A DNA stretch of 64,000 nt. It comes from JASGMR01 sp963664675 (GTDB lineage: Bacteria > Thermotogota > Thermotogae > Petrotogales > Kosmotogaceae). The position numbers and the translations under genes were made by a program. Of this stretch, positions 24,103-32,537 are shown in pieces. The DNA is taken from the NCBI GenBank assembly GCA_963664675.2, contig CAXXLB010000014.1, positions 496,001 to 560,000 on the forward strand, read 5' to 3'. The notes under the pieces were generated by a model, which was given only the letters and a program-made list of their open reading frames with translations, was not told the DNA's origin and ran no database searches. Every line of letters starts with the position of its first letter. Position 1 is the stretch's first letter.

Positions 24103-24815
24103 TGTACAGAGTTGAAATATGTTTTCTGCCCGAAGAAAAGAAAAACAAAGGTGGAATTTCGGTAGTCATAGATATATTACGTTTTACAAGCGTAGTGTCG
24201 TATGCACTCAGTAATGGAGCAGAATCAATAATCCCGGTAAAAACAATTGAAGAAGCCTTAGAATTGAAAAGTCATTTTCCGGATTACCTTCTTGCCGGGG
24301 AAAGGTGTTCGGAAAAGATAGAAGGGTTTGATTTTGGAAATTCTCCATTTGAGTTCACAAAAAGAAACATTGAAGGAAAAAATATAATTTCTACGACTAC
24401 GAATGGAACGAGGGCGGTTAATATGGTGCAGAATTCCGAAGAGATAATTGCCGGTTCTTATTTAAATACCAAAATGGTATTGAATTATTTGAAAAGTAAA
24501 AAGGATGATATTTATCTCATATGTTCCGGAACGAACGGGAAGGTGAGTATGGAAGACGTTCTTTTTGCAGGATTGTTATCGAGCAATCTGAAGTGGAACT
24601 TTCACCTCGGCGATTCGGCAAGAATAGGAAAGGAAATATATGATATTCATAAGGGGGATTTACAAAATTTTATTTTGAATAATTCAGAGCATGCGGCGAT
24701 GTTACTCTCTAAAAATAAATTTGATGATATAGAATTATGTGGTAAAATTGATGTTGTTGAAATTTTGCCTGTATGGCGTTTCAAAGACAGATCTTTTGGG
24801 AGAGAAAAGGTATAA
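24102..24815 (+). CDS. ComB-family 2-phosphosulfolactate phosphatase-like protein
   Basis: 237 residues with the ComB pattern: VVIDILRFTSVVSYALSNGAE, LLAGERCSEKIEGFDFGNSPFE, STTTNGTRAV and LICSGTNGKVSMEDVLFAG. In methanogens ComB dephosphorylates 2-phosphosulfolactate in coenzyme M synthesis. Bacterial homologues are common and mostly untested. No other coenzyme M genes are in the window, so the true substrate here is probably a different phospho-acid. It is coupled to both neighbours by 1-nt overlaps. Confidence 0.9.
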   Translation: MYRVEICFLPEEKKNKGGISVVIDILRFTSVVSYALSNGAESIIPVKTIEEALELKSHFPDYLLAGERCSEKIEGFDFGNSPFEFTKRNIEGKNIISTTTNGTRAVNMVQNSEEIIAGSYLNTKMVLNYLKSKKDDIYLICSGTNGKVSMEDVLFAGLLSSNLKWNFHLGDSARIGKEIYDIHKGDLQNFILNNSEHAAMLLSKNKFDDIELCGKIDVVEILPVWRFKDRSFGREKV

Positions 24816-25024
24816 TGGATTCACTTTCAAACATATTGTTTATAGGAGCTATTTTATTATTCATAATGGGAATCGTTTATTTTGAAATTGGTACTCGAAA
24901 GCTAAGAAAATCACTCAAAACAAAGGAGAAAGTTAATACTAAGCGAATAGACAAGAGAGGGATATATTTTTTAATTTTTTCAGCTGTATTGGTTGGGTTA
25001 TCTTTGATTTTTGCGGTTTTATAA
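24815..25024 (+). CDS. Small membrane protein, unknown
   Basis: 69 residues from an ATG overlapping the ComB stop (TAATG). Two hydrophobic helices (residues about 5-22 and 50-68) flank a basic linker. It has no recognisable motif. The lysine/arginine-rich linker probably faces the cytoplasm, giving an N-out/C-out hairpin by the positive-inside rule (inference). Confidence 0.65.
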   Translation: MDSLSNILFIGAILLFIMGIVYFEIGTRKLRKSLKTKEKVNTKRIDKRGIYFLIFSAVLVGLSLIFAVL

Positions 25025-25046
25025 ATAAATTACTGGGGGTGTGGTT

Positions 25047-25730
25047 ATGGTAAAAACTGAAAATTTGGAAAAGATGCTTTTAAAAATTCCAGGAATAAAC
25101 GGTGCAAAGATAGTTGCTGATTATCAGGGAACTCTTCGTGAAATTCACATTTTAGCGGATATTAAAAAATCACCAAAACAGATTGCCAGAGATATTGAAA
25201 CAGCGTTGTATGCTTCGTCAGGAATAAAAATTGACAGAAAAATTGTAAGTATTGTACAGATGAAACAGGAAGGAGATACTGTACAATCTTATATTGCCGA
25301 TGAAGAAGATGGTGATTTTAGCAAAATTGATGAAGAAAACAAAAAAATACAATTCGAAGGACTGAATGTATCCACATCGAGAGAAAGTGTTTCGTTCGAA
25401 GTTAGTATAAGTGATAACGACAGCGACTTTACAGGTACATCAGCAATAGATGCCAATGATCAAAACGAAAAATATTTGAGCGTTGTTGAGGCAACTGTTT
25501 TAGCTTTGAGAGAGATTCAAAAATCCTTCAGAGTGGAATACATGGATATCGTTCAATACGGACTGACCAAAATTTTAATTTGTGTTTGTTCGGTAAATGT
25601 CAACGGGCATAGAATCAGGAGTGTCGGTGCGGATTTTTTCGATGATAGTAAATTGGAAAATGTTGTGAGATGTGTTATTGATTCGATGAATAAAATTTAT
25701 TCTAAAGTTGAAATGAACGGATCCTTATAG
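25047..25730 (+). CDS. Conserved protein of unknown function
   Basis: 227 residues. The first 75 (ENLEKMLLKIPGINGAKIVAD, then REIHILADIKKSPKQIARDIE and IDRKIVSIVQM) form a conserved unit I have seen in uncharacterised proteins of anaerobic bacteria. The C-terminal part, EKYLSVVEATVLALREIQ to IDSMNKIY, resembles a second small alpha/beta domain, with an acidic linker between. No catalytic motif and no membrane segment. ATG 25047 is preferred over GTG 25041, which overlaps the G-rich SD. It lies between a small membrane protein and a CBS-ACT regulator. Confidence 0.6.
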   Translation: MVKTENLEKMLLKIPGINGAKIVADYQGTLREIHILADIKKSPKQIARDIETALYASSGIKIDRKIVSIVQMKQEGDTVQSYIADEEDGDFSKIDEENKKIQFEGLNVSTSRESVSFEVSISDNDSDFTGTSAIDANDQNEKYLSVVEATVLALREIQKSFRVEYMDIVQYGLTKILICVCSVNVNGHRIRSVGADFFDDSKLENVVRCVIDSMNKIYSKVEMNGSL

Positions 25731-25825
25731 GGTGCTTTTTACTGCGAGATTTTCTGAATATCTTGCCTTAGTGTGGAAAATGAGTTTAAAAAAAGCATGT
25801 TGATTTTTTGAAATGGAGGGGAAAG

Positions 25826-26437
25826 ATGACTATAGAGAAATGGTTAAATAAATTTTATCCCGTTTTCAATAAAGATGATAAAGTTTCTTCGATCCTTGAA
25901 GAGAAGAAAATGTTACCGTTAAAAACGATTTTAATAAAAGATAATTCTAATAAACTGTATGGCACTTTAAATATTGAAACATTGAATGAAAACGATAAAA
26001 ACAAAATAATATCAGAGGTTGCCGATGATGTGTTGTACTATTGTTTTGAAGATGATTATATAGAAGATGCCGCACTATTGATGATTGAAAGTCATGATTT
26101 CACTCTTCCGGTAATAAACAGAAAAGGGGAGATTTCAGGAGTGATAACCGTTTTTGAGATACTGGAAGCACTCATGGAGTTCACTTCGATGGATCAACCC
26201 GGCTTAAAAGTTTCTCTCTTATTAAAAAATGAACCCGGGTCGTTAAGGAAAGTGGTGGATGCGTTTGCGGATATTGAAATTAACATTCTTTCCATAATGA
26301 CTTCGAGTGTGAAAGATAATGAAAAAAGGGTAGTCATCAGGACTGAGGAGAGAGATATATCTGAGGTGAGAAATATACTTGATGAAATAAATATTAATTA
26401 TGAATCTATAACAAAGGAAGAGGGATTCAGTGCCTGA
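25826..26437 (+). CDS. CBS-ACT domain regulatory protein
   Basis: 203 residues from ATG 25826, downstream of GGAGGGG. Residues about 10-125 form a CBS pair (second repeat: IEDAALLMIESHDFTLPVINRKGEISGVITVFEILE), which binds adenine nucleotides. Residues about 135-200 form an ACT domain (LKVSLLLKNEPGSLRKVVDAF, then INILSIMTSS), which binds amino acids. This AcuB-like layout suggests an allosteric sensor protein; its partner is unknown. It overlaps uppP by 8 bp. Confidence 0.88.
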   Translation: MTIEKWLNKFYPVFNKDDKVSSILEEKKMLPLKTILIKDNSNKLYGTLNIETLNENDKNKIISEVADDVLYYCFEDDYIEDAALLMIESHDFTLPVINRKGEISGVITVFEILEALMEFTSMDQPGLKVSLLLKNEPGSLRKVVDAFADIEINILSIMTSSVKDNEKRVVIRTEERDISEVRNILDEININYESITKEEGFSA

Positions 26438-27227
26438 GATTTTAAAATACATTTTTTTAGGGGTTATACAGGGAGGAACAGAATTTCTTCCCGTTTCATC
26501 GTCGGGGCATCTTACGATTTTTTCTTACCTTTTTAAAATGGAATATGTTGACAAATCCATATATTTCTTTGAATTATTGCATTTGGCCACTTTTTTTGCG
26601 GTGCTTCTGTTCACATATAAAGAAATCTGGATGATATTTTCGGGTTTGTTTGATAAAAGTAAAAGAAAGATATCTTTAAGGTATATAGTTCTTTTGCTTT
26701 TTTCAACCATACCTGCGGTGGTTTTTGGTTTTTTGTTTGAAGATCAGATCGGCGATTTTTTTTCAAGGCCGGATATTGTGGCCTACTTTCTTTTTATAAC
26801 AGCGGTAATTCTGTTTTGCAGCGATAAATTTTCAGGTGACAAGAATATTGTCAGAATTTCTATTGGCAGTGCTTTATTAATAGGCTTTTTTCAGGCTTTT
26901 GCTTTATTTCCGGGGATTTCAAGAAGTGGGATGACTTTATTTGCAGCGTTACTTGTGGGTCTTTCCAGATCCGAAGCCCTGAAATATTCTTTTCTTATGA
27001 GTTTGCCCGTGACTTTGGGTGCTGGAATACTGCATATCAATAATATTGAATTGAATAAATTTACGATTTCCGGTTTTTTTGCTGCGTTTATCGTTGGAAT
27101 TTTTGGCTTGTGGTTACTTAAAAAACTCGTCATGGGTAGAAAATTAAAATATTTTTCAATATACATAGTGATCTTTGCATCCGTTTTTTTATTCATTTAT
27201 TTTTTTATAAATCAGGGGGCGATCTAG
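26430..27227 (+). CDS. uppP: Undecaprenyl-diphosphatase (BacA/UppP)
   Basis: 265 residues with about eight membrane segments. It removes the terminal phosphate of undecaprenyl diphosphate, recycling the lipid carrier for peptidoglycan synthesis, and can confer bacitracin resistance. The two signatures are GGTEFLPVSSSGHL (residues 15-28) and FPGISRSGMTLF. The start codon is GTG inside the end of the CBS-ACT gene. It is followed directly by glgA. Confidence 0.96.
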   Translation: MPEILKYIFLGVIQGGTEFLPVSSSGHLTIFSYLFKMEYVDKSIYFFELLHLATFFAVLLFTYKEIWMIFSGLFDKSKRKISLRYIVLLLFSTIPAVVFGFLFEDQIGDFFSRPDIVAYFLFITAVILFCSDKFSGDKNIVRISIGSALLIGFFQAFALFPGISRSGMTLFAALLVGLSRSEALKYSFLMSLPVTLGAGILHINNIELNKFTISGFFAAFIVGIFGLWLLKKLVMGRKLKYFSIYIVIFASVFLFIYFFINQGAI

Positions 27228-28619
27228 ATGAAAATTTTATTCTGCTCTTATGAGGTATATCCCTTCGCGAAAGTGGGGGGGCTTGCCGATGTTGCAGGGT
27301 CCCTTCCGAAATATATTAAAGAGATGGGAACAGATATAGATGTTATAATGCCGTTTCATAAAAAAATTGATATAGATGTGACTGAAAATACCGGATTGAA
27401 AATATGTACAGGAAGAATCGACAGAAAAATCGAGTTTGATATTTATAAATCGCATTTAGAGAACAGTGATGTAACGGTATATTTTTTGAAAAATGATGAA
27501 CTTTTCGATTCTGAAGATGTTTATGAAGGGGGAGATATATTTTTAAAGACCCTTTCCATAAGCGAAATTATGGCAATTTTTTGTGAGAAAAATAAATATG
27601 ACCTGCTCCATTTGAATGACTGGCATGTAGGAATGGCATCGGTGTATAATTATTATTTTTATGGACGGATTCCTACCCTTTTTTCAATACATAATATGGC
27701 CTATCAGGGAGTGTTTCCTGAAGATAAATTCAGTGTTACGGGGTTACCGCGGGAAGCTTTTCCAAAAGTAGTTAAAGATGACCAGATTAACTTTATGAAA
27801 GGGGCCCTGATGTTCAGTAATGCTATTAACACAGTGAGTGAATCTTATGCCAAAGAGATAAAAACCCCGGAATTTGGAGCGGGATTAGAAGATATTTTAA
27901 TAAAGAGAAATGATGATCTTTATGGAATTTTGAATGGAATAGATTATAAAGTAAATGATCCGGTTACCGATAAAAGGATTCCCGAAAATTTTTCTGTAAA
28001 TGATTTGAGTGGAAAACATGATTGCAAGAAAATTTTGCAGGAAAGATGCAATTTAAAAATTGAAGATGTACCCCTTTTCGGATTGATTTCAAGGTTATTT
28101 TATCAAAAGGGTCTGGATCTTTTGCAGGAAATTATAGAGAAGTTCATGAATGAGAATGTACAGTTCGTGATTCTCGGGAATGGAGATAAAAAAATTGAAG
28201 ATTTCTTTTTGAAAATTCAAAATAAGTTTAAAGGAAAGTTTTCTTCCAATATTATGTTCGATATCAATCTGGCCCAGGAGATATATGCGGGCTGTGATTT
28301 TTTTGTGATGCCCTCAAGGTACGAGCCGTGTGGATTGGGTCAGATGTTTGCAATGCGTTACGGTACCGTGCCGGTGGTAAGATATACAGGAGGGCTGATT
28401 GATTCCGTAAAGGAATATGATGAAACAGATAAAGAAGGAACCGGATTCGGATTCTATGATTATAATTCCGAGGAATTGCTTGAAGTTCTAAACGAAGCAA
28501 AAAAAATATTTTATAAGGAAGATTTTGATATAATAAGAAAAAATTGTATGAAGGAAGATTTTTCCTGGGATAATTCCGCAAAAAAATATATAGACCTGTA
28601 CAATCGATATATTCGTTAA
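27228..28619 (+). CDS. glgA: Glycogen (starch) synthase
   Basis: 463 residues, a usual GT5 length. It transfers glucose from ADP- or UDP-glucose to the non-reducing end of alpha-1,4-glucan. The N-terminal KVGGLADVAGSLPK (K15) binds the donor; LLHLNDWHVGMA, IHNMAYQG, ISRLFYQKGLDL and PSRYEPCGLGQMFAMRYGTVP are all present. It starts next to the uppP stop and is followed by galT and, further on, a phosphoglucomutase, giving a local glucan/hexose-phosphate group. Confidence 0.97.
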   Translation: MKILFCSYEVYPFAKVGGLADVAGSLPKYIKEMGTDIDVIMPFHKKIDIDVTENTGLKICTGRIDRKIEFDIYKSHLENSDVTVYFLKNDELFDSEDVYEGGDIFLKTLSISEIMAIFCEKNKYDLLHLNDWHVGMASVYNYYFYGRIPTLFSIHNMAYQGVFPEDKFSVTGLPREAFPKVVKDDQINFMKGALMFSNAINTVSESYAKEIKTPEFGAGLEDILIKRNDDLYGILNGIDYKVNDPVTDKRIPENFSVNDLSGKHDCKKILQERCNLKIEDVPLFGLISRLFYQKGLDLLQEIIEKFMNENVQFVILGNGDKKIEDFFLKIQNKFKGKFSSNIMFDINLAQEIYAGCDFFVMPSRYEPCGLGQMFAMRYGTVPVVRYTGGLIDSVKEYDETDKEGTGFGFYDYNSEELLEVLNEAKKIFYKEDFDIIRKNCMKEDFSWDNSAKKYIDLYNRYIR

Positions 28620-28630
28620 AGGAGAAAAAG

Positions 28631-29656
28631 ATGAGAGAACTGAGAAAAGACCCGATAATAAAAAGATGGGTAATAATTGCGACAGAGAGGACGAAACGTC
28701 CACATGATTTCATAAATTTTAAGGATGAATCACAGGCTGTTTTCTGTCCTTTCGATTATGGTAATGAACATACGACTCCCTCTGAGATATTAGCATTCAG
28801 GCCAGATGGCACGGAAGCTAATAGCCCAGGATGGTGGGTCAGAGTTGTTCCAAATAAATTTCCTGTTTTGACAAACGAAATTGAACCGGAGAGATTCGGG
28901 CACGGAATGTATGATGTTATAAAAGGATTCGGCGCTCACGAAGTGATAATAGAAACTCCGGAGCACGATTCATATATGGCTACTATGCCGTATAAGCAAG
29001 TAAAAGAAGTGATATGGGCGTACATAAAAAGATTTAAAGAGCTGGAACTGAATAAAAACATTCAATATATTTTGATTTTCAAAAATCATGGTAAAGAAGC
29101 AGGCGCTTCTCTTTCACATTCGCACAGTCAGTTAATTGCGACTCCCGTTGTTCCCAAAAGGGTTGCCGAGGAGATAAAGGGATCAAAAAGTTACTACAAA
29201 TTCAGAGAAAGATGTGTTTATTGTGATATGGTGACACAGGAACTTTCGGAAGGGACAAGAATAGTAGAAGAAAACGATTTGTTTTTGGCGTTTGAACCGT
29301 TTGCGGCAAGATTTCCATTTGAAACATGGATTTTGCCGAAAAAACACAGATACAACTTTGGAAAATCTTCGACTGCTGAAATAGATAAGTTTGCAAAGGT
29401 GCTTAAAAATACGTTATTTAAAATATACAAGGCACTGGATAACCCACCTTTCAATTTCATGCTTCATACCGGAATAAAATCTTTAAAAGGTGGAGAAGAT
29501 TATTATCACTGGCATCTTGAAATAGTTCCCAGATTAACCGACATAGCCGGATTTGAATGGGGTTCAGGTTTTTATATAAATCCTGTACCGCCGGAACATG
29601 CCGCGACTTTTTTAAGAGAAATTAAAATAAATGAGGAGGACTTCAATGAAGATTGA
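28631..29656 (+). CDS. galT: Galactose-1-phosphate uridylyltransferase
   Basis: 341 residues. It exchanges UMP between UDP-glucose and galactose-1-phosphate (Leloir pathway). The uridylylated histidine is H165 in H163-S-H165-S-Q167. The NKFPVL, HEVIIETPEH, KNHGKEAGASLSHSHSQ and HWHLEIVPR motifs are intact. The N-terminal zinc pair usually read as CPFC is CPFD here (C39), so one ligand is replaced. No galK or galE lies nearby. The last 11 bp overlap gatC. Confidence 0.93.
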   Translation: MRELRKDPIIKRWVIIATERTKRPHDFINFKDESQAVFCPFDYGNEHTTPSEILAFRPDGTEANSPGWWVRVVPNKFPVLTNEIEPERFGHGMYDVIKGFGAHEVIIETPEHDSYMATMPYKQVKEVIWAYIKRFKELELNKNIQYILIFKNHGKEAGASLSHSHSQLIATPVVPKRVAEEIKGSKSYYKFRERCVYCDMVTQELSEGTRIVEENDLFLAFEPFAARFPFETWILPKKHRYNFGKSSTAEIDKFAKVLKNTLFKIYKALDNPPFNFMLHTGIKSLKGGEDYYHWHLEIVPRLTDIAGFEWGSGFYINPVPPEHAATFLREIKINEEDFNED

Positions 29657-29945
29657 GTTGAATGATTCGTTATTTAAAGATTTAGAGGCATTATCTATGC
29701 TGAATCTTGAGGGCAAGGAAAGGGAAATAATAAAAGAGGATATAAAAAATATTTTAAAATATATGGATTTGCTCGATGAAATAAACGTTGGTGAAGAAGA
29801 GGAAATGTTTACCCCGCTTTCAAGAGAAATGTTGCCAAGAGAAGATGAGATAAAAAAATCAAAGAATATTGATTCGATTATTAAAGAATTTCCAGAGAAG
29901 AAAGATGATTATTTAAAGATTCCCGCTATTTATAAAAATGAATGA
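29646..29945 (+). CDS. gatC: GatC-like subunit of Asp/Glu-tRNA amidotransferase
   Basis: 99 residues from ATG 29646, preceded by GAGGA. The two-helix opening with ALSMLNLEGKEREIIKEDIKNILKYMDLLDEINV, and the later SREMLPREDE corresponding to LREDE, are the GatC pattern. GatC tethers the GatA amidase to GatB in the complex that makes Gln- or Asn-tRNA by transamidation. gatA and gatB are not adjacent. It overlaps galT and yraN. Confidence 0.82.
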   Translation: MKIELNDSLFKDLEALSMLNLEGKEREIIKEDIKNILKYMDLLDEINVGEEEEMFTPLSREMLPREDEIKKSKNIDSIIKEFPEKKDDYLKIPAIYKNE

Positions 29946-30276
29946 CAGGGGGAAAAAATATGAAGATCTGGCTTGTAATTATATAAAGAGAAAACTGGGG
30001 TATAAAATAATTGAAAGGAATTATAATATCAGATATGGTGAAATAGATATTATTGCGCTCGAGAAAAAAACGGTCGTTTTTATAGAAGTAAAAGGGGGAA
30101 AAGAATATTTTAGGCCGAGATTGAGAGTTGATGAGACAAAAATGAAAAAGATTGAACTGGCCGCGAATTTTTTTCTTAGAAATTATGAGAAAAACTATAT
30201 TGAGAGCAGACTTGATGTAATTGAGGTTCTTGATAACGGGAAAATAAATCATTTTAAAGGGATAAGCAGGTGGTAA
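29938..30276 (+). CDS. YraN family (UPF0102) endonuclease-like protein
   Basis: 112 residues. The core GEIDIIALEKKTVVFIEVKGG fits the restriction-endonuclease-like fold (E, D, then E-x-K), which in family members is a candidate nuclease active site. The opening GKKYEDLACNYIKRKLGYKIIERNY is typical. The cellular role is unknown in any organism; links to Holliday-junction processing or DNA uptake have been suggested. Overlaps gatC by 8 bp. Confidence 0.92.
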   Translation: MNDRGKKYEDLACNYIKRKLGYKIIERNYNIRYGEIDIIALEKKTVVFIEVKGGKEYFRPRLRVDETKMKKIELAANFFLRNYEKNYIESRLDVIEVLDNGKINHFKGISRW

Positions 30277-30277
30277 G

Positions 30278-31939
30278 ATGAGAAAAAAAGAAGAGATTAA
30301 AAAATTATATGATCTTTGGCTCCGGAAGACTTCTGAGAAAGAAAGAGAAATATTGAATAAAATGTCATCTGAAGAGATTGAAGATTCATTTTATAAAGAT
30401 TTGGAATTCGGAACCGGTGGAATGAGAGGAAAAATGGGATATGGAACTAATAGAATGAATGTTCATACCATAACAAGGGCAACGGCGGGATTCGGGAAAT
30501 GGATTAAAGAAAATTATGATAATCCATCTGTTTCAATCGCTTTTGACACGAGAAATAATTCATTCGACTTTGCTGTAACATGTGCGAAAGTTTTATCTGC
30601 ACTCGATGTAAAGGTATTTCTGTTTTCAGAACCGACAGCCACTCCAATACTTTCATATGCCGTTCGAAATCTGAAATGTTCAGGTGGGATAATTATCACC
30701 GCAAGTCACAATCCACCTATTTATAATGGATATAAAGTTTATACATCGGATGGGACACAGGCTGTTCCGCGTTATGCGGAGGAAATTATCGAAAGAATAG
30801 AAAACGAAAAATTTTTTGATGAATATAAAGAAAAAGAAGAAAATATCTCGTTGGTTTTCAATTCTGTGATTGAAAATTATATGAAAGATATTTATTCTGA
30901 AATAGAGCCGATTATTGACGGCAAATTTGAAAAAGAAAGGATCGTTTATAGCCCTCTGCACGGTGTTGGTTTCAAACCGGTTAATAAGATTTTGAAAAAA
31001 ATAGGGTTTGAAGTATACAATGTTCTCGAACAGATAATTCCGGATGGAAATTTTCCTTCAGTTTCTTATCCGAACCCGGAAGATAAAAAAGCGTTTGATT
31101 TTGGAATAAAATATTCGGAAATGAATGATATTCCCATAGTTTTAGCCACGGATCCTGATTCCGACAGACTCGGAGTAACGATAAGGAAAAATGGGGAATA
31201 TATACACCTTTCAGGGAATCAGACCGGAGTGATAATGGCAAATTATTTATTGGAAAAGTTCAAAAAAAAGGATTTGCTTACGAACTCGCATTTCATTGTT
31301 AAAACTATCGTTTCAACACCTATGATCTACAAAGTTGCTGAAAAATATAATGTGAATGTTTATGATACTTTAACGGGTTTTAAATACATTGGAGAGAAAA
31401 TAGAAAAATCAGAAACAGAAGGAACAGGGGAATATTTGTTCGGTTTTGAAGAGAGTATAGGATATTTGTTTGGAAAGCATGCCAGGGACAAGGATGCGAT
31501 TATTTCTTCGGCGTTATTGGGAATAATATACAGAGATTTGAAGACAAAGGGGAAGGATCTTCTGGATTATTTGAATGATCTCTATGATGAGTTCGGTTTT
31601 TATAAGGAAGATCTTATGAATTTTGTATTTGAAGGAATAGACGGTTCCAGAAAAATTCAGAGTATAATGCAGATGGTTAAAAACAACCCTTTGAAGAACA
31701 TTTTTGAAATGAAATTAGTAAAATTGATTGATTACAATGCTGGAATAGACGATTTACCGAAATCAAATGTTATTGAATTGTTATTTGAAAACGATAACAA
31801 AATAATTGTCCGGCCTTCCGGGACCGAACCAAAAATAAAATTTTATCTTTTAGCGAATGGTGAGAATGAAGATAGAGTTACAGGAGTGCTTGAAAGAATG
31901 AAAATTTATGTAAAGGAAATAATAGAAAATGAAGAATAG
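30278..31939 (+). CDS. Phosphoglucomutase/phosphomannomutase (alpha-D-phosphohexomutase)
   Basis: 553 residues, the length of the PgcA branch. It interconverts glucose-1-phosphate and glucose-6-phosphate through a phosphoserine, S143 in IITASHNPPIYNGYK. Other motifs are the N-terminal EFGTGGMRGKMGYGTNRMN, the metal loop ATDPDSDR, the sugar loop FGFEESIGYL and the phosphate-binding VRPSGTEPKIKFY. It complements glgA and galT just upstream, linking galactose and glycogen to glycolysis. Confidence 0.95.
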   Translation: MRKKEEIKKLYDLWLRKTSEKEREILNKMSSEEIEDSFYKDLEFGTGGMRGKMGYGTNRMNVHTITRATAGFGKWIKENYDNPSVSIAFDTRNNSFDFAVTCAKVLSALDVKVFLFSEPTATPILSYAVRNLKCSGGIIITASHNPPIYNGYKVYTSDGTQAVPRYAEEIIERIENEKFFDEYKEKEENISLVFNSVIENYMKDIYSEIEPIIDGKFEKERIVYSPLHGVGFKPVNKILKKIGFEVYNVLEQIIPDGNFPSVSYPNPEDKKAFDFGIKYSEMNDIPIVLATDPDSDRLGVTIRKNGEYIHLSGNQTGVIMANYLLEKFKKKDLLTNSHFIVKTIVSTPMIYKVAEKYNVNVYDTLTGFKYIGEKIEKSETEGTGEYLFGFEESIGYLFGKHARDKDAIISSALLGIIYRDLKTKGKDLLDYLNDLYDEFGFYKEDLMNFVFEGIDGSRKIQSIMQMVKNNPLKNIFEMKLVKLIDYNAGIDDLPKSNVIELLFENDNKIIVRPSGTEPKIKFYLLANGENEDRVTGVLERMKIYVKEIIENEE

Positions 31940-32537
31940 TTTTTCACACATATTTTTTTATGACGAAGAATATATAATTCCGAAAAAAGGTTCTTTTGAT
32001 TATAGAACTAAAACGGGAATGATCATAGCTTGGAATGACGAACAAGCTAAAATGTTTTTAAATGTTAAACGTATGAAATGCTTGAGTGTTTTTGGTTTAG
32101 AGGGATCTGTTGTGAGAGATGTTGTGTTTGAAAGAAGACAGAGCACCGCGAATATCCTTTATTTTAAGTATGAATATGTTAAAAACAAAAATATCGAAAA
32201 TTATTATCAGTATGAAGTAATTAAACCGATCATGGAGCAAATATCTTTAAGAGAAGTCACGGAAGACATTTATTGTATGCTCAAGGATTATCAGCATGGT
32301 ATCGTTAATTTTAAAGACAGAGTTATCAGTGAATGGCTGAACAGAATTTTGATCAAAGTTAATGATATCGATATCAAAGATTCTATGGAAAGAGCTTTGA
32401 TCAAATACGTCGGTATAGTGACCAGTAAATTATTATGGAATATTTATCATGGAGATATTTCGGAAATGGGGAAGGATATTTCTTCTATCGTTTATATTTT
32501 CTCCGAAGTCAACTGTGAATGGGAGAAGAGCCTTTAA
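31929..32537 (+). CDS. Unknown protein between phosphohexomutase and truA
   Basis: 202 residues, soluble, with no motif I recognise. The N-terminal ~75 residues look beta-rich and the rest helical. RecO-like or HolA-like resemblance was considered but no signature supports it. Start overlaps the upstream gene by 11 bp, and its stop shares one base with the truA start (TAATG), so it is translated as part of the long operon. Confidence 0.6.
   Translation: MKNSFSHIFFYDEEYIIPKKGSFDYRTKTGMIIAWNDEQAKMFLNVKRMKCLSVFGLEGSVVRDVVFERRQSTANILYFKYEYVKNKNIENYYQYEVIKPIMEQISLREVTEDIYCMLKDYQHGIVNFKDRVISEWLNRILIKVNDIDIKDSMERALIKYVGIVTSKLLWNIYHGDISEMGKDISSIVYIFSEVNCEWEKSL

Noticed and set aside
28264..28713. 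149-codon minus-strand frame over the glgA-galT junction
   Set aside because: Shadow of two well-supported + strand genes; no family resemblance.
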